Positions 47,870 through 57,975 of a DNA stretch of 64,000 nucleotides are shown here, one piece after another; positions within the stretch are counted from its first letter, which is position 1, and every line of letters begins with the position of its first letter. The translations under genes and the position numbers were made by a program. The stretch comes from Lonsdalea populi (GTDB lineage: Bacteria > Pseudomonadota > Gammaproteobacteria > Enterobacterales > Enterobacteriaceae), in the NCBI RefSeq assembly GCF_015999465.1, contig NZ_CP065534.1, forward strand, positions 620,001 through 684,000. Direction: 5' to 3'. The notes below the pieces were generated by a model. The model had not been told where the DNA came from, did no database searches, and worked only from the letters and a program-made list of their open reading frames with translations.

Positions 47870-48493
47870 GTGTCTGAATCGCACTCCCTACCGCCTGCGA
47901 ATGAAAACGTGGTATGGCATCCTCACGCGGTGACGCGTGCGGATCGTGAGCGTCGCCACGGCCACCGCGGCGCGGTCATCTGGTTTACCGGGCTGTCCGG
48001 CTCGGGGAAATCAACATTGGCGGGGGCGCTGGAACAGGCGCTCTACGCCGCTGGCGTCAGCACCTATTTGCTGGACGGCGACAACGTCCGGCATGCTTTG
48101 TGTCGCGATTTAGGGTTCACGGACGACGATCGGCGCGAGAATATCCGCCGGGTAGGGGAGGTCGCCAGGCTGATGGTGGACGCCGGTCTGGTGGTGCTCA
48201 CCGCCTTTATTTCGCCGCATCGCGCCGAGCGGCAGATGGTGCGCGATTTGCTGGGTGATGCGGCGTTTATCGAAGTGTTCGTCGATACGCCGCTGGCGGC
48301 GTGCGAGGCGCGCGATCCCAAAGGCCTGTATAAAAAAGCCCGCGCCGGCGAGCTGACGAATTTCACCGGCATTGACGCGATATACGAAGCGCCCGAGCAC
48401 CCGGAAGCGCATCTCGACGGCGAACAATTGGTAACAGATTCGATCGCTCAACTGTTAGCGATGCTGCGCCGTCTGGCTATCATAGACGCTTAA
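47870..48493 (+). CDS. cysC: Adenylyl-sulfate kinase CysC
   Basis: Phosphorylates APS to PAPS, the CysH substrate. 207 residues from the GTG at 47870, with GGGAGG eight bases upstream. P-loop [19 protein letters not shown], the [14 protein letters not shown] loop and the [19 protein letters not shown] lid are intact. The cysN stop precedes by one base, so translation is probably coupled. Last gene of the cluster; ygbE follows 49 nt later. Confidence 0.98.
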   Translation: MSESHSLPPANENVVWHPHAVTRADRERRHGHRGAVIWFTGLSGSGKSTLAGALEQALYAAGVSTYLLDGDNVRHALCRDLGFTDDDRRENIRRVGEVARLMVDAGLVVLTAFISPHRAERQMVRDLLGDAAFIEVFVDTPLAACEARDPKGLYKKARAGELTNFTGIDAIYEAPEHPEAHLDGEQLVTDSIAQLLAMLRRLAIIDA

Positions 48494-48542
48494 CCTTCCA
48501 GTTGAGCGTTGCCAAACGCGTTGTGCCGGGAACACGAGTCGT

Positions 48543-48884
48543 ATGGGAAAAACAGTACAACGTGTCACGCTACTGCCGCATCGTCAGATCCATCCTCCTT
48601 CACAGGAAACGCTGGTGTCTTACCCCAGCCTTGGGGCAATAGCCGGTTTCTGTTTCTACTGGCTGGCGTTTGCGCTCTCCTTCTGGCTATACGGCCTCAA
48701 TGCCACACGGCTACTCATGCTTTATACCTGGCCGCTATTTCTGGCGTTGTTGCTCCTGTGCGTACTGGTGGGCATGTTGTTTGGCCTGCTGTGGCAGCGT
48801 CGGGTTGTGCGAATGCTGCTGTGCTGCGGGGGGGCCGTTCTGTTTAGCTTCTGGCTGGTTTTTTCGGTAATTTCAGGCTGGTAG
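48543..48884 (+). CDS. ygbE: YgbE, DUF3561 inner-membrane protein
   Basis: 113 residues, three predicted membrane helices (about 30-52, 56-80, 90-110), with the family's YTWPLFLALL centre. Function unknown. In E. coli it is likewise between cysC and ftsB. After its stop a 7-bp hairpin (GGCTATG-ATT-CATAGCC, 48884-48900) lacks a T run. Confidence 0.8.
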   Translation: MGKTVQRVTLLPHRQIHPPSQETLVSYPSLGAIAGFCFYWLAFALSFWLYGLNATRLLMLYTWPLFLALLLLCVLVGMLFGLLWQRRVVRMLLCCGGAVLFSFWLVFSVISGW

Positions 48885-49065
48885 GCTATGATTCATAGCC
48901 GGACGGCCTCTGCGCCGTGCTTCTGCCACAGGAACTTTTCTCCCTTCTGACGCGTATGTCCGGTGTTGTGAAGCGCCTGTGCCGGATTGTATTCAGCAAT
49001 TGCGTCCGCGCAGTGGAGTCCTGATAAAAGTTATGGGATGATGAGTCGGCTTTTCAGGGGGCGGG

Positions 49066-49404
49066 ATGGGAAAACTTACGCTGTTATTATTGGTACTTCT
49101 GGGCTGGCTGCAATATTCGCTCTGGCTGGGAAAAAACGGTATTCACGACTTGGTGCGGGTGAAGGACGGCGTTGCCGTTCAGCAGGCCAGCAATGCCAAG
49201 TTGAAATCCCGTAATGAACTGCTGTTCGCCGAAATCGACGATCTCAATGGCGGGCAGGAAGCCATCGAGGAGCGCGCGCGTAACGAACTAAGTATGATCA
49301 AACCCGGCGAATCCTTCTATCGTCTCGTGCCAAACCCGTCGGGCCATCAGACCAACTCGACCTCTACCTCCCCCCAACCTTCCTCTTACCCGACCCCACG
49401 CTAG
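49066..49404 (+). CDS. ftsB: Cell division protein FtsB
   Basis: Bitopic divisome protein that forms the FtsQLB complex. 112 residues against 103 in E. coli. Short cytoplasmic start, membrane helix about 4-21 ([20 protein letters not shown]), periplasmic leucine/acidic coiled coil about 30-70 with the conserved [18 protein letters not shown] and [15 protein letters not shown]. The C-terminal tail (about 90-112) is a Pro/Ser/Thr-rich extension ([20 protein letters not shown]). It is 2 nt ahead of ispD, as in E. coli. Confidence 0.95.
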   Translation: MGKLTLLLLVLLGWLQYSLWLGKNGIHDLVRVKDGVAVQQASNAKLKSRNELLFAEIDDLNGGQEAIEERARNELSMIKPGESFYRLVPNPSGHQTNSTSTSPQPSSYPTPR

Positions 49405-49406
49405 GT

Positions 49407-50126
49407 ATGTTGACTCTGAAAGACGACCTGTCTGAAGTGATTGCCGTATTGCCTGCCGCTGGAAACGGCAGCAGAATGCAGGTCGATCGCCCGAAACAAT
49501 ATTTGAACATCGGTAACAAAACGATTCTGGAACATACGTTGGACGCGCTATTTCAGCATCCGCGTATCCGTAGGGCCATCATCGCGATCAGTCCTGATGA
49601 CGACTATTTTCAAACGCTGCCGCTGGCGTCCGACCCTCGCATTCAGGTCGTGCAAGGCGGGCGGCAAAGAGCCGACTCCGTGCTGGCCGGTCTTCAGCAG
49701 GTTCAGGGTGTAGAATGGGTACTGGTGCACGATGCCGCTCGCCCATGCCTGCATCCGGACGATTTGGCCCGTTTGCTGGAACTGACCTCGCAAAGCGACG
49801 TCGGAGGCATTCTGGCTGCGCCGGTGCGTGATACCATGAAGCGCAGCAATGCGCAGGGCGATATCGAACATACGGTAGAGCGGAATGCGCTCTGGCACGC
49901 CCTGACCCCACAGCTGTTCCCGCTGATGCTGCTGAAAAACAGCCTCGAACACGCGCTGTCCGAAGGGGCTGAGATTACCGATGAGGCGTCGGCATTAGAG
50001 TTTTGCGGTTACCATCCTCAGATCGTCAGCGGACGGGCGGATAACATCAAAGTCACCCGTCAGGAAGATCTGGCGCTGGCGGAGTTTTATCTGACTCGTA
50101 ACCTTAAAAATCAAACTATTGTATAA
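49407..50126 (+). CDS. ispD: 2-C-methyl-D-erythritol 4-phosphate cytidylyltransferase IspD
   Basis: Third step of the MEP isoprenoid pathway: makes CDP-methylerythritol from MEP and CTP. 239 residues (E. coli 236). The CTP-binding loop [19 protein letters not shown] is near residue 16, with [10 protein letters not shown] and [10 protein letters not shown] following. It starts 2 nt after ftsB; ispF follows 17 nt later. Confidence 0.98.
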   Translation: MLTLKDDLSEVIAVLPAAGNGSRMQVDRPKQYLNIGNKTILEHTLDALFQHPRIRRAIIAISPDDDYFQTLPLASDPRIQVVQGGRQRADSVLAGLQQVQGVEWVLVHDAARPCLHPDDLARLLELTSQSDVGGILAAPVRDTMKRSNAQGDIEHTVERNALWHALTPQLFPLMLLKNSLEHALSEGAEITDEASALEFCGYHPQIVSGRADNIKVTRQEDLALAEFYLTRNLKNQTIV

Positions 50127-50143
50127 ATAAAGGAGCGTGTGCG

Positions 50144-50641
50144 ATGCGTATCGGTCACGGTTTTGATGTCCATAAATTCGGTGGCGAAGGCCCGCTGGTG
50201 CTCGGTGGCGTAAGAGTTCCCTACACGCAAGGTTTGCTGGCGCATTCCGACGGCGACGTGGTGTTGCATGCCGTCACCGACGCGCTGTTGGGCGCCGCCG
50301 CGCTGGGCGATATCGGCAAACTGTTTCCTGATACCGACCCCGCCTTTAAGGGCGCGGACAGTCGCGAGCTGTTGCGAGAAGCCTGGCGCCGTATCGCTGA
50401 GAAAGGTTATCGCCTGGGAAACGTGGACGTGACCATTATCGCTCAGGCGCCGAAAATGGCGCCGCACATCCCGCAAATGAGAGTCAATCTGGCGGAAGAT
50501 CTTCAGTGCCACATGGATGACGTCAACGTCAAAGCGACGACCACCGAGCAGCTAGGGTTTACCGGACGCGGCGAGGGGATCGCCTGTGAGGCGGTCGCGC
50601 TATTGCTGAAAAGCGATGCGTCGGGAGTGGTGGCATGGTGA
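50144..50641 (+). CDS. ispF: 2-C-methyl-D-erythritol 2,4-cyclodiphosphate synthase IspF
   Basis: Fifth step of the MEP pathway. 165 residues (E. coli 159). Zinc ligands D8 and H10 (GHGFDVHKF) and H42-equivalent ([12 protein letters not shown]) and the [16 protein letters not shown] signature are intact. AAGGAG precedes the ATG. The C-terminus carries a short extension (SDASGVVAW) and its stop overlaps the truD start. Confidence 0.98.
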   Translation: MRIGHGFDVHKFGGEGPLVLGGVRVPYTQGLLAHSDGDVVLHAVTDALLGAAALGDIGKLFPDTDPAFKGADSRELLREAWRRIAEKGYRLGNVDVTIIAQAPKMAPHIPQMRVNLAEDLQCHMDDVNVKATTTEQLGFTGRGEGIACEAVALLLKSDASGVVAW

Positions 50642-51690
50642 TGGAAACCTCTCATGAGCTTTACTGGATGCACGGTAAGCCTGCCGCAAGCGGCGTACTG
50701 AAAGCGTCGGCAGAAGACTTTGAGGTGATTGAAGATCTCGGATTCCAGCCTGATGGCGACGGCGAGCATGTGCTGGTCCGGGTGCGTAAACGGGGCTGCA
50801 ATACGTCTTTTGTCGCCGAAGCGCTGGCAAAGTTCGCCCGTCTACCGGCCCGCGCGGTCAGCTATGCAGGTATGAAAGACCGCCATGCCGTGACCGAACA
50901 ATGGTTCGGCCTGCATATGCCCGGCAAAGCCGACCCGGACTGGCGGACTTTCGAGCTGGAAGGATGTGAAATTCTGGAAACGGCTCGTCACCGCCGTAAG
51001 CTGCGCATCGGTGCCTTACAGGGGAACGCTTTCACGCTGGTGCTCCGTCAAATCAGCGACAGGGCGGAAATCGAGACGCGCTTACAACGCATATCCGAAC
51101 TGGGCGTGCCTAATTATTTCGGCAGCCAGCGTTTCGGCCGTAACGGCAATAACCTTGAGCAGGCTCGGCGCTGGGCGAACAATGAGATTCGCGTGAAAGA
51201 ACGTGGTAAACGTAGTTTTTATCTTTCGGCCAGTCGTAGTGAGCTGTTTAACCGTGTCGCCAGCGCTCGCCTGACGCAAAAGCTGGAAAAAACCGTATTG
51301 AACGGCGATGCGCTGCAGTTGACCGGTCGCGGTAGCTGGTTTGTTGCACATACTGACGAGCTGGAGACATTGCAACGGCGTGTCGATGAACACGAGCTGC
51401 AGGTGACGGCGCCGTTGCCAGGCGACGGCGAACCAGGTACGCAGGCTGAAGCGCTGGCATTTGAATTGTCCTGTCTGGAGGAGAACGATCTGTTATTGTC
51501 GCTGCTGCGCCGGGAGCGGCTGGAGCCGGCGCGTAGAGCCATACTATTGTATCCACAGCGCATGGCATGGTCATGGCAGAATGATGACGTTGTCAGCGTA
51601 CGTTTCTGGTTGCCATCAGGCTGTTACGCTACCAGCGTGGTGCGAGAGCTGATGCAGGTTGAAGAGCAGGAGTTTGATAGCGGTATGTAG
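50635..51690 (+). CDS. truD: tRNA pseudouridine(13) synthase TruD
   Basis: Makes pseudouridine-13 in tRNA-Glu. 351 residues (E. coli 349). The catalytic aspartate D82 is in [12 protein letters not shown], with [12 protein letters not shown] and [14 protein letters not shown] further on. The start overlaps the ispF stop; an ATG two codons later is possible. In E. coli surE follows and overlaps it; here a pcm neighbour follows with only a surE remnant. Confidence 0.97.
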   Translation: MVMETSHELYWMHGKPAASGVLKASAEDFEVIEDLGFQPDGDGEHVLVRVRKRGCNTSFVAEALAKFARLPARAVSYAGMKDRHAVTEQWFGLHMPGKADPDWRTFELEGCEILETARHRRKLRIGALQGNAFTLVLRQISDRAEIETRLQRISELGVPNYFGSQRFGRNGNNLEQARRWANNEIRVKERGKRSFYLSASRSELFNRVASARLTQKLEKTVLNGDALQLTGRGSWFVAHTDELETLQRRVDEHELQVTAPLPGDGEPGTQAEALAFELSCLEENDLLLSLLRRERLEPARRAILLYPQRMAWSWQNDDVVSVRFWLPSGCYATSVVRELMQVEEQEFDSGM

Positions 51691-51727
51691 CGGTGTTCTG
51701 ATCGCGACGGAGATAACTACGCTGTGA

Positions 51728-51805
51728 CAGGAGCGAGCTCCTGCCCGAGCAGCACAAACAACGTTGATGAGGTTAGCCAAAGCTGGGGTTTGCGGGGAAT
51801 GGTGA
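51728..51805 (+). pseudogene. surE: surE remnant (C-terminal end only)
   Basis: In the frame ending TGG-TGA at 51800-51805 there is a 25-codon open stretch after a TGA (51725-51727). Its final part, [17 protein letters not shown], aligns with the end of E. coli SurE (AQDVVSDWLNSVGVGTQW): AQ near the start, L in the middle, GV near the end, final W. The stop overlaps the pcm ATG in exactly the E. coli way. E. coli SurE has 253 residues, so more than nine tenths is missing. I infer an internal deletion joining truD to this tail. Confidence 0.55.
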
Positions 51806-52425
51806 ACAAACGCGTGCAGACATTGCTGGAACAGTTGAGTCGGCAGGGAATTAAGGATGAACGCCTGTTACAGGCGATGGCCGCCGTACCGCGGGAACGC
51901 TTCGTCGACGAAGCCTTTGAACATAAAGCCTATGAAAATACGGCGTTGCCCATTGGCTCTGGACAGACGATTTCTCAGCCTTATATGGTCGCCAGAATGA
52001 CCGAATTACTGCGCCTGACGCCCGTATCCCGCGTTCTAGAGATTGGCACGGGTTCCGGTTATCAAACCGCCGTGCTGGCGCACCTGGTGCAGCACGTTTG
52101 CTCTGTGGAGCGCATCAAGGGACTTCAGTGGCAGGCTAAACGTCGTCTCAAGCAGCTCGATCTGCATAATGTGTCTACGCGGCATGGCGACGGTTGGTTG
52201 GGGTGGGCGTCAAAAGGGCCTTTCGACGCCATTATCGTCACGGCAGCGCCGCCGGAGGTTCCCGTTGCGCTGATAGAACAGCTGGATGAAGGCGGCATCA
52301 TGGTATTGCCGGTCGGTGAAGAGCAGCAAACGCTCAAGGTGGTTCAGCGCAACAATGGAGAGTTGATTATTCAAACCGTTGAGGGGGTTCGCTTTGTGCC
52401 GCTGGTCAAAGGCGAACTGGCCTGA
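51799..52425 (+). CDS. pcm: Protein-L-isoaspartate O-methyltransferase Pcm
   Basis: Repairs isoaspartyl residues in ageing proteins. 208 residues from the ATG at 51799, exactly the E. coli length; the upstream frame to 51724 is not homologous. SAM site [26 protein letters not shown], and [13 protein letters not shown] [13 protein letters not shown] are present. A GGGGA ribosome site abuts the start. Without surE, coupling from the upstream frame is lost, so its translation may be affected. Confidence 0.97.
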   Translation: MVNKRVQTLLEQLSRQGIKDERLLQAMAAVPRERFVDEAFEHKAYENTALPIGSGQTISQPYMVARMTELLRLTPVSRVLEIGTGSGYQTAVLAHLVQHVCSVERIKGLQWQAKRRLKQLDLHNVSTRHGDGWLGWASKGPFDAIIVTAAPPEVPVALIEQLDEGGIMVLPVGEEQQTLKVVQRNNGELIIQTVEGVRFVPLVKGELA

Positions 52426-52488
52426 CTCTTTGCGATGGGCTCATGCCCGCCTTAAAATTTCAATACAACTATCTTATGGTACTAATTT

Positions 52489-52509
52489 GTTGATATTGCT
52501 AGCATCAAC
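52489..52509. repeat. Imperfect operator-like inverted repeat upstream of nlpD
   Basis: GTTGAT-N9-ATCAAC (52489-52494 with 52504-52509), centred on GCTAGC-type sequence. About 175 bp before nlpD. Probably regulatory, factor unknown. Confidence 0.35.
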
Positions 52510-52605
52510 GAATGGTGCTGTCTCTGGTGGCTGCCGGTGTCCATTTCGTTAACGAGTACCGCGGCGCATTGCTGAGTTTATTGAGGAATGACAGAGTTCC
52601 TACTC

Positions 52606-52621
52606 TTGGCAATATTGCCAA
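52606..52621. repeat. 16-bp perfect palindrome upstream of nlpD
   Basis: TTGGCAATATTGCCAA, every base matching, 62 bp before the nlpD start. Dyads of this length and composition are typical transcription-factor sites. No factor assigned. Confidence 0.5.
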
Positions 52622-52682
52622 TTTTCGAGACAGCTGGCGACATTTAACGAGTCAATTTTGGGTCATAAGGGGGATTCGGCGC

Positions 52683-53795
52683 ATGGGGAGCCAAATGATG
52701 AACTGGCGTCAGCTCGCAGTATGTACGGCAATTGCTCTGGGGCTGACGGGCTGCGCCGACGGTAACGATCAGCCTGCCTCGATCAGCAGCGTAGGCGATG
52801 GCGGCAACGCCTCTAGCCGTAGCGGCGCAATCGCTTCACCGCCACGCCTCTCTTCATCGGCGAATTCACGACCTGTCGCTGCCGTCAGCATGCCGGTCAC
52901 ATCCGCTCCGGTTGCTTCGCAGGGCGGTAAAATTGTTTATAACCGCAGCTATGACGCGATTCCCAAGGGAAGCTATACCGGGAATACCTATACCGTAAAA
53001 CGCGGCGATACGCTGTTCTATATTGCTTGGATTACGGGTAACGACTACCGCGAGCTGGCGCAGCGCAATAATATCCCAGAACCTTACAGTCTGAATGTCG
53101 GGCAGAGTCTGGCGTTGGGCAATAATATGAACGCGAGCGCAGGGCAAGGCATGGCGGTTGCCAGCGTGCCTTCAGGCCCAGTCATGACCACCTCCAGTTC
53201 GCGCAGCGGACACATGCTTCCCGCCAATGCGGCGGCCGGCGGTGTTTCTCAGCCGCAGAACAGTACGCAAATACAAACTTCACAGGTTGATTCCACTTCA
53301 ACTAATGCGTATTCTGCAAATTCGGGTAAACAGAATGTGGGTAAGATGTTACCTGCTACAGGAGCCGCAGCTTCCGCTCCTGCTACCGAACCAACTCCGG
53401 TACCTAGCAGCAGTAATGCCGCTATTACTGGTTGGCGTTGGCCTACAGATGGGAAAGTCATAGATAATTTCTCAGCCTCTGAGGGGGGGAATAAAGGGAT
53501 TGATATCGCTGGCTCACGTGGGCAGACCGTGGTTGCTACCGCCGGAGGGCGTGTGGTGTACGCGGGCAATGCTTTGCGCGGTTACGGGAATCTGATAATC
53601 ATCAAGCATAATGATGACTACCTGAGCGCCTATGCCCATAACGAAACCATGCTGGTCCGGGAACAACAAGAGGTTAAGGCGGGACAACAAATAGCTACCA
53701 TGGGTAGCACCGGAACCAGTTCAGTACGCTTGCATTTTGAAATTCGTTACAAGGGGAAATCCGTAAACCCGCTGCGTTTTATTCCGCAGCGATAA
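52683..53795 (+). CDS. nlpD: Murein hydrolase activator NlpD (lipoprotein)
   Basis: Outer-membrane lipoprotein that activates amidase AmiC at the division site. 370 residues (E. coli 379). Lipobox LGLTGC with the lipidated cysteine about residue 24, LysM (about 105-150, [17 protein letters not shown]), a Ser/Ala/Gln-rich linker, and C-terminal LytM/M23 domain. That domain has GNKGIDIAG in place of the metal-binding H-x-G-x-D, so it is catalytically degenerate, as in E. coli. Start chosen at 52683 (AAGGGGG upstream), but ATGs at 52695 and 52698 are possible. In E. coli the main rpoS promoter lies inside nlpD. Confidence 0.95.
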   Translation: MGSQMMNWRQLAVCTAIALGLTGCADGNDQPASISSVGDGGNASSRSGAIASPPRLSSSANSRPVAAVSMPVTSAPVASQGGKIVYNRSYDAIPKGSYTGNTYTVKRGDTLFYIAWITGNDYRELAQRNNIPEPYSLNVGQSLALGNNMNASAGQGMAVASVPSGPVMTTSSSRSGHMLPANAAAGGVSQPQNSTQIQTSQVDSTSTNAYSANSGKQNVGKMLPATGAAASAPATEPTPVPSSSNAAITGWRWPTDGKVIDNFSASEGGNKGIDIAGSRGQTVVATAGGRVVYAGNALRGYGNLIIIKHNDDYLSAYAHNETMLVREQQEVKAGQQIATMGSTGTSSVRLHFEIRYKGKSVNPLRFIPQR

Positions 53796-53848
53796 ATCGG
53801 GCAGAGTGCTTCGGTATTCTGCCAAGGGATCACGGGTAGGAGCCGCTT

Positions 53849-54841
53849 ATGAGCCAAAGTACGCTGAAAGTTAACGAGTTACATGAAGATACTGATTTCG
53901 ACGAGAATAGGCTTGACGTATTTGACGATAAAGCGCTGGCAGAGGAAGAAACCAGTGACAATGACTCTTTAGATGATGAGTTATTGTCACCAGTTAGCAC
54001 CCAGCGCGTCTTAGATGCTACTCAACTCTATCTGGGAGAAATTGGTTATTCGCCTCTTTTAACCGCCGAAGAAGAGGTTTATTTTGCCCGGCGAGCGCTG
54101 CGTGGTGACGTATCATCACGTAAACGTATGATCGAGAGTAACCTGCGGTTGGTGGTGAAAATCGCCCGTCGCTATAACAATCGGGGACTAGCTTTGTTGG
54201 ACCTGATTGAAGAAGGGAACCTTGGTCTGATCCGAGCCGTTGAGAAGTTTGACCCGGAAAGAGGGTTTCGTTTTTCAACGTATGCAACCTGGTGGATCAG
54301 GCAAACTATAGAGCGGGCAATAATGAATCAAACCCGCACCATCCGTTTACCGATTCACATTGTCAAAGAACTTAACGTTTACCTGCGCACAGCACGCGAG
54401 TTATCCCATAAGCTAGATCATGAGCCTAGTGCGGAAGAGATTGCCGAACAGCTCGATAAACCAGTTGATGACGTGAACCGTATGTTGCGTCTGAACGAAC
54501 GTATTACTTCCGTTGACACGCCGCTGGGCGGAGATTCTGAAAAGGCGTTGCTGGATATTCTGGCCGATGAGAAAGACAACGGTCCTGAGGACACTACGCA
54601 GGATAACGATATGAAGCAAAATATCGTTAAATGGTTGTTTGAACTCAATGCCAAACAGCGAGAAGTTCTGGCTCGTCGCTTCGGCCTTCTGGGCTATGAA
54701 GCAGCTACGTTGGAAGATGTTGGTCGTGAAATTGGTCTGACTCGTGAACGCGTGCGTCAGATTCAGGTTGAAGGGCTGCGTCGTCTGCGTGAAATCCTGC
54801 AAATGCAGGGGCTCGATATTGAAGAGCTGTTCCGTGCATAA
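53849..54841 (+). CDS. rpoS: RNA polymerase sigma factor RpoS
   Basis: Stationary-phase and general-stress sigma factor. 330 residues, the E. coli length. Region 1.2 ([19 protein letters not shown]), region 2 ([62 protein letters not shown]), region 4 ([34 protein letters not shown]) all intact. AGGAG lies 7 nt before the ATG. E. coli rpoS translation is controlled by Hfq and small RNAs acting on a long leader that runs through nlpD; the same arrangement is possible here. Ends at a terminator, then proS. Confidence 0.99.
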   Translation: MSQSTLKVNELHEDTDFDENRLDVFDDKALAEEETSDNDSLDDELLSPVSTQRVLDATQLYLGEIGYSPLLTAEEEVYFARRALRGDVSSRKRMIESNLRLVVKIARRYNNRGLALLDLIEEGNLGLIRAVEKFDPERGFRFSTYATWWIRQTIERAIMNQTRTIRLPIHIVKELNVYLRTARELSHKLDHEPSAEEIAEQLDKPVDDVNRMLRLNERITSVDTPLGGDSEKALLDILADEKDNGPEDTTQDNDMKQNIVKWLFELNAKQREVLARRFGLLGYEAATLEDVGREIGLTRERVRQIQVEGLRRLREILQMQGLDIEELFRA

Positions 54842-54864
54842 CCACCACTAACGGTGATGAGAAT

Positions 54865-54893
54865 AAAAAATGGTGGGTTCCCCACCATTTTTT
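54865..54893. terminator. Bidirectional terminator between rpoS and proS
   Basis: TGGTGGG/CCCACCA (54871-54877 with 54881-54887) with an A run on one side and T run on the other (13 bp in all), serving both convergent genes. Confidence 0.9.
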
Positions 54894-54912
54894 GACTGAA
54901 ACTGGAACGTGA

Positions 54913-56631
54913 TTAACGCATAACCTGCGAGAGCAGGAAATCCACCACTTCATCCGTCTTAATCAACTGTTTCTCACCCTGACGACGGTTCTTGTACTCG
55001 ATATCATTGTTGTCCAGGTTACGATCGCCAATAACGATGGTGTGAGGAATACCAATAAGTTCCATATCTGCAAACATCACTCCAGGCCGTTCTTTACGGT
55101 CATCCATCAACACTTCCACGCCATTGTCGCGCAGTTGCTGATAAATACGTTCCGCCACTTCTTTAATGCGGAAGGATTTGTGCATGTTCATCGGCAGGAT
55201 GGCTACCTGGAACGGTGCAAGCACGTCTGGCCAGATAATGCCGCGATCGTCGTGGTTTTGTTCAATTGCAGCGGCAATCACGCGGGAGATACCGATACCA
55301 TAGCAGCCCATCGTCAGCGTCTGGTTTCGGCCGTCTTCGCCCTGAACCGTCGCCTTCATGGCTTCTGAGTATTTGGTACCAAGCTGAAAGATATGGCCGA
55401 CTTCAATACCGCGTTTTATCTGCAGCGTGCCTTTGCCGTCTGGGCTCTGGTCGCCTTCAACAACTTTACGTAGATCGGCAATCTGCGGCAGCGCAACGTC
55501 CCGCTCCCAGTTGATGCCGAAATAGTGTTTGCCGTCGATGTTGGCACCCGCGCTGAAGTCGCTCATCACTGCAACGGTTCTGTCAATGACGACAGGCAAG
55601 GGAAGGTTGACCGGACCCAGCGAACCCGGACCTGCTTTCACCAACGCGCGAATCTCTTCTTCCGTGGCGAAGGTCAGCGGGCTGGCGACCAGCTCCAACT
55701 TTTCGGCCTTCACTTCGTTCAGTTCATGATCGCCGCGAACCAGCAGAGCTACCAGCGAATGAGCGCTTTCTTCCGTCGCTTTCACAAGCAGCGTTTTAAC
55801 TGTTTTTTCTACCGGAACGTTGAACTGTTCGACCAGCTCGGCGATGGTTTTGGCGTTGGGCGTTTCTACCAGCGTCATGTCTTGCGTCGGCGCGGCGCGT
55901 TCAACGTGTGGAGCTACCGCTTCGGCTAACTCGATATTCGCGGCGAAGTCGGATTCAGTGGAAAAGACGATATCGTCTTCACCGCATGCGGCCAGTACCT
56001 GGAACTCGTGAGACGTACTGCCGCCAATAGAACCCGTATCCGCCTGAACGGCGCGGAAGTTCAGATCCATTCGGCTGAAGATTTTGGTGTACGCCGAATA
56101 CAGCGCATCATACGTTGTCTGCAGTGATTCCAGGGAGGTATGGAAAGAGTAGGCGTCTTTCATCAGGAATTCGCGCGCGCGCATGATACCGAAGCGCGGA
56201 CGTACTTCGTCACGGAACTTGGTCTGGATCTGATAAAAGGTCAGCGGCAGCTGTTTATACGAGCTGATCTCATTTCGCACCAGATCGGTAATGACTTCTT
56301 CATGCGTCGGGCCCAACACAAACGGACGTTCGCCGCGATCGGCGAAGCGCAGCAGCTCGGGACCATACCGCTCCCAACGACCACTCTCCTGCCACAGGTC
56401 CGCAGGCTGAACGACAGGCATCGAAATTTCGATGGCTCCGGCGCTGTTCATTTCTTCGCGCACGATATTTTCGACTTTTTTCAAAACCCGCAAACCCGTT
56501 GGCAACCAGGTATAGAGACCTGAGGCGAGTTTACGAATCATTCCTGCGCGCAGCATCAGCTGATGACTGATAACCTCGGCGTCGGCGGGCGTCTCCTTTT
56601 GAGTGGAGAGCAGATATTGACTTGTACGCAT
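54913..56631 (-). CDS. proS: Prolyl-tRNA synthetase (ProRS)
   Basis: Class II synthetase. 572 residues from the ATG at 56631, exactly the E. coli length; an open frame to 56688 is not homologous. Motif 2 area [21 protein letters not shown], the [10 protein letters not shown] segment, the inserted editing domain (about 225-405), and [20 protein letters not shown]. Its C-terminus faces the rpoS terminator. E. coli proS lies with trmO-rcsF-metQIN-gmhB (as here), far from rpoS. Confidence 0.98.
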   Translation of the reverse strand: MRTSQYLLSTQKETPADAEVISHQLMLRAGMIRKLASGLYTWLPTGLRVLKKVENIVREEMNSAGAIEISMPVVQPADLWQESGRWERYGPELLRFADRGERPFVLGPTHEEVITDLVRNEISSYKQLPLTFYQIQTKFRDEVRPRFGIMRAREFLMKDAYSFHTSLESLQTTYDALYSAYTKIFSRMDLNFRAVQADTGSIGGSTSHEFQVLAACGEDDIVFSTESDFAANIELAEAVAPHVERAAPTQDMTLVETPNAKTIAELVEQFNVPVEKTVKTLLVKATEESAHSLVALLVRGDHELNEVKAEKLELVASPLTFATEEEIRALVKAGPGSLGPVNLPLPVVIDRTVAVMSDFSAGANIDGKHYFGINWERDVALPQIADLRKVVEGDQSPDGKGTLQIKRGIEVGHIFQLGTKYSEAMKATVQGEDGRNQTLTMGCYGIGISRVIAAAIEQNHDDRGIIWPDVLAPFQVAILPMNMHKSFRIKEVAERIYQQLRDNGVEVLMDDRKERPGVMFADMELIGIPHTIVIGDRNLDNNDIEYKNRRQGEKQLIKTDEVVDFLLSQVMR

Positions 56632-56747
56632 GGTGTTGTAGGTCCGTAAGAACGATAAGTGGCGTGGGCCGATGGGGCCTGAGCACAAATAAAAAGTGGC
56701 TTAGTTTACCAGCGAGGAACGTTCCCCAAAAGAGATGCAGACGTTTT

Positions 56748-57455
56748 TTAACGGCTATCCAGGCATATTACTTCTGTTTGACCGCCGGTCACCCTCCAGC
56801 GCACGTTGAATTCCAATAATAGCGCGGCATATTCCTTCTCATCACTGCTCGTTTTGCGATAGGCCGGACGTGGATCCTGTGCCAATACCTGCGTGATGAA
56901 GCGGCGTAACTGGGGATAGCGATTGCTCCATGCGATCAGCTGTTGTTCCGCCAGAGGAGAAAATACCACGGGCATGTTTGCGTCCGGCGCACAGGTCGCA
57001 AAACCGGCTTGTGCCTGTGGCTGGCTCTCGGCGAAGGGAAGGTAGGGTTTAATATCGATCACAGGCGTGCCATCCACCAGGTCCAGGCTACCGAGTTCCA
57101 GCACCAGCTCGTGCTTGTCGGCTCGCATGCCTTTCAGTTCCACCAGAGACATCCCGACAGGGTTGGGACGAAACGTAGAACGGGTGGCAAAGACGCCCAT
57201 TCGCGTATTGCCTCCCAGACGAGGGGGGCGCACCGTGGGACGCCAGCCTGCAGACGCCGTCTGATGAAAAACGAACAGTACCCATAGATGGCTGAAGTCG
57301 GAAAGCCCGCGCACAGCTTCCGGTTGGTTGTAGGGCGGCAGCAGGTGTAGTTCACCTCCACCATCTTCAATTAGACCCGGTTGTCGAGGGACGGCAAACT
57401 TCTCTTTATAAGGGGAGCGGATAACACCGACCTGATCGAAGGAGAACTCGCTCAT
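56748..57455 (-). CDS. trmO: tRNA (adenine(37)-N6)-methyltransferase TrmO
   Basis: Methylates t6A37 in tRNA-Thr with SAM (formerly TsaA/YaeB). 235 residues, the same as E. coli. Core motifs GVIRSPYKEKFAVPRQPG, FSHLWVLFVFHQ, RPPRLGGNTRMGVFATRSTFRPNPVGMSLVEL, LDLVDGTPVIDIKPYLP. Its start overlaps the rcsF stop by 4 nt (ATGA), so the two are coupled. Confidence 0.97.
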   Translation of the reverse strand: MSEFSFDQVGVIRSPYKEKFAVPRQPGLIEDGGGELHLLPPYNQPEAVRGLSDFSHLWVLFVFHQTASAGWRPTVRPPRLGGNTRMGVFATRSTFRPNPVGMSLVELKGMRADKHELVLELGSLDLVDGTPVIDIKPYLPFAESQPQAQAGFATCAPDANMPVVFSPLAEQQLIAWSNRYPQLRRFITQVLAQDPRPAYRKTSSDEKEYAALLLEFNVRWRVTGGQTEVICLDSR

Positions 57456-57862
57456 TGAGAGGAGACTTTCAGCGCAGTGCCTTCACAGATAGCCTGGCGA
57501 TAGCAGCTGTCGACATCGCTCACAATCTGGCACTCATGCAGCAGCACCGCATTCGCTTTCAGGCTTGTCGCCCGGCTTTGTAATCTTTTTCTTGCTGTGG
57601 CGATGCTCGGCTGAGGATCCTGCGCCGTTGCCTGGCATGAGGAACCGGAGACTTCGCCCATATCGTGGAAAGGTTTTCCTACCAGCTCTTCAGCACTTTT
57701 ATACAGAACGGCAGGTGTCGCCGGGGGAGCCGGTTTGGTTTTCGGTGTTGTTTCAACGGCTGACGGTGTCTCGGGCTGGGATGTGGTAGGCGTAATCGAT
57801 TTGTGTAGCAGAGAACATCCTGTCAGCGACAGCGATAACATTACAATGGGCATGGCACGCAT
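57452..57862 (-). CDS. rcsF: Rcs stress-sensing lipoprotein RcsF
   Basis: Outer-membrane lipoprotein that activates the Rcs phosphorelay when the envelope is damaged. 136 residues (E. coli 134). Lipobox LTGC with C16, a proline-rich linker about 20-50, and the folded domain with the four disulfide cysteines C76, C111, C120 and C126 (E. coli pairs its equivalents). The N-terminus is divergent. Downstream partner is trmO. Confidence 0.96.
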   Translation of the reverse strand: MRAMPIVMLSLSLTGCSLLHKSITPTTSQPETPSAVETTPKTKPAPPATPAVLYKSAEELVGKPFHDMGEVSGSSCQATAQDPQPSIATARKRLQSRATSLKANAVLLHECQIVSDVDSCYRQAICEGTALKVSSQ

Positions 57863-57911
57863 AGCTTTTCCTCTGGCTTTCTTAAGTGCGCTTATTGAAG
57901 CAAGCTACGCG

Positions 57912-57940
57912 AAAAATAACAAGACGGGCCGTGGCCCGTC
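57912..57940 (-). terminator. Terminator of metNIQ
   Basis: GACGGGCC/GGCCCGTC (57923-57930 with 57933-57940), then TTGTTATTTTT on the minus strand. About 35 nt past the metQ stop. It separates metQ from rcsF. Confidence 0.8.
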
Positions 57941-57975
57941 AGTAGGATATTTTATCGTTTCATGCAATGGGGTAC

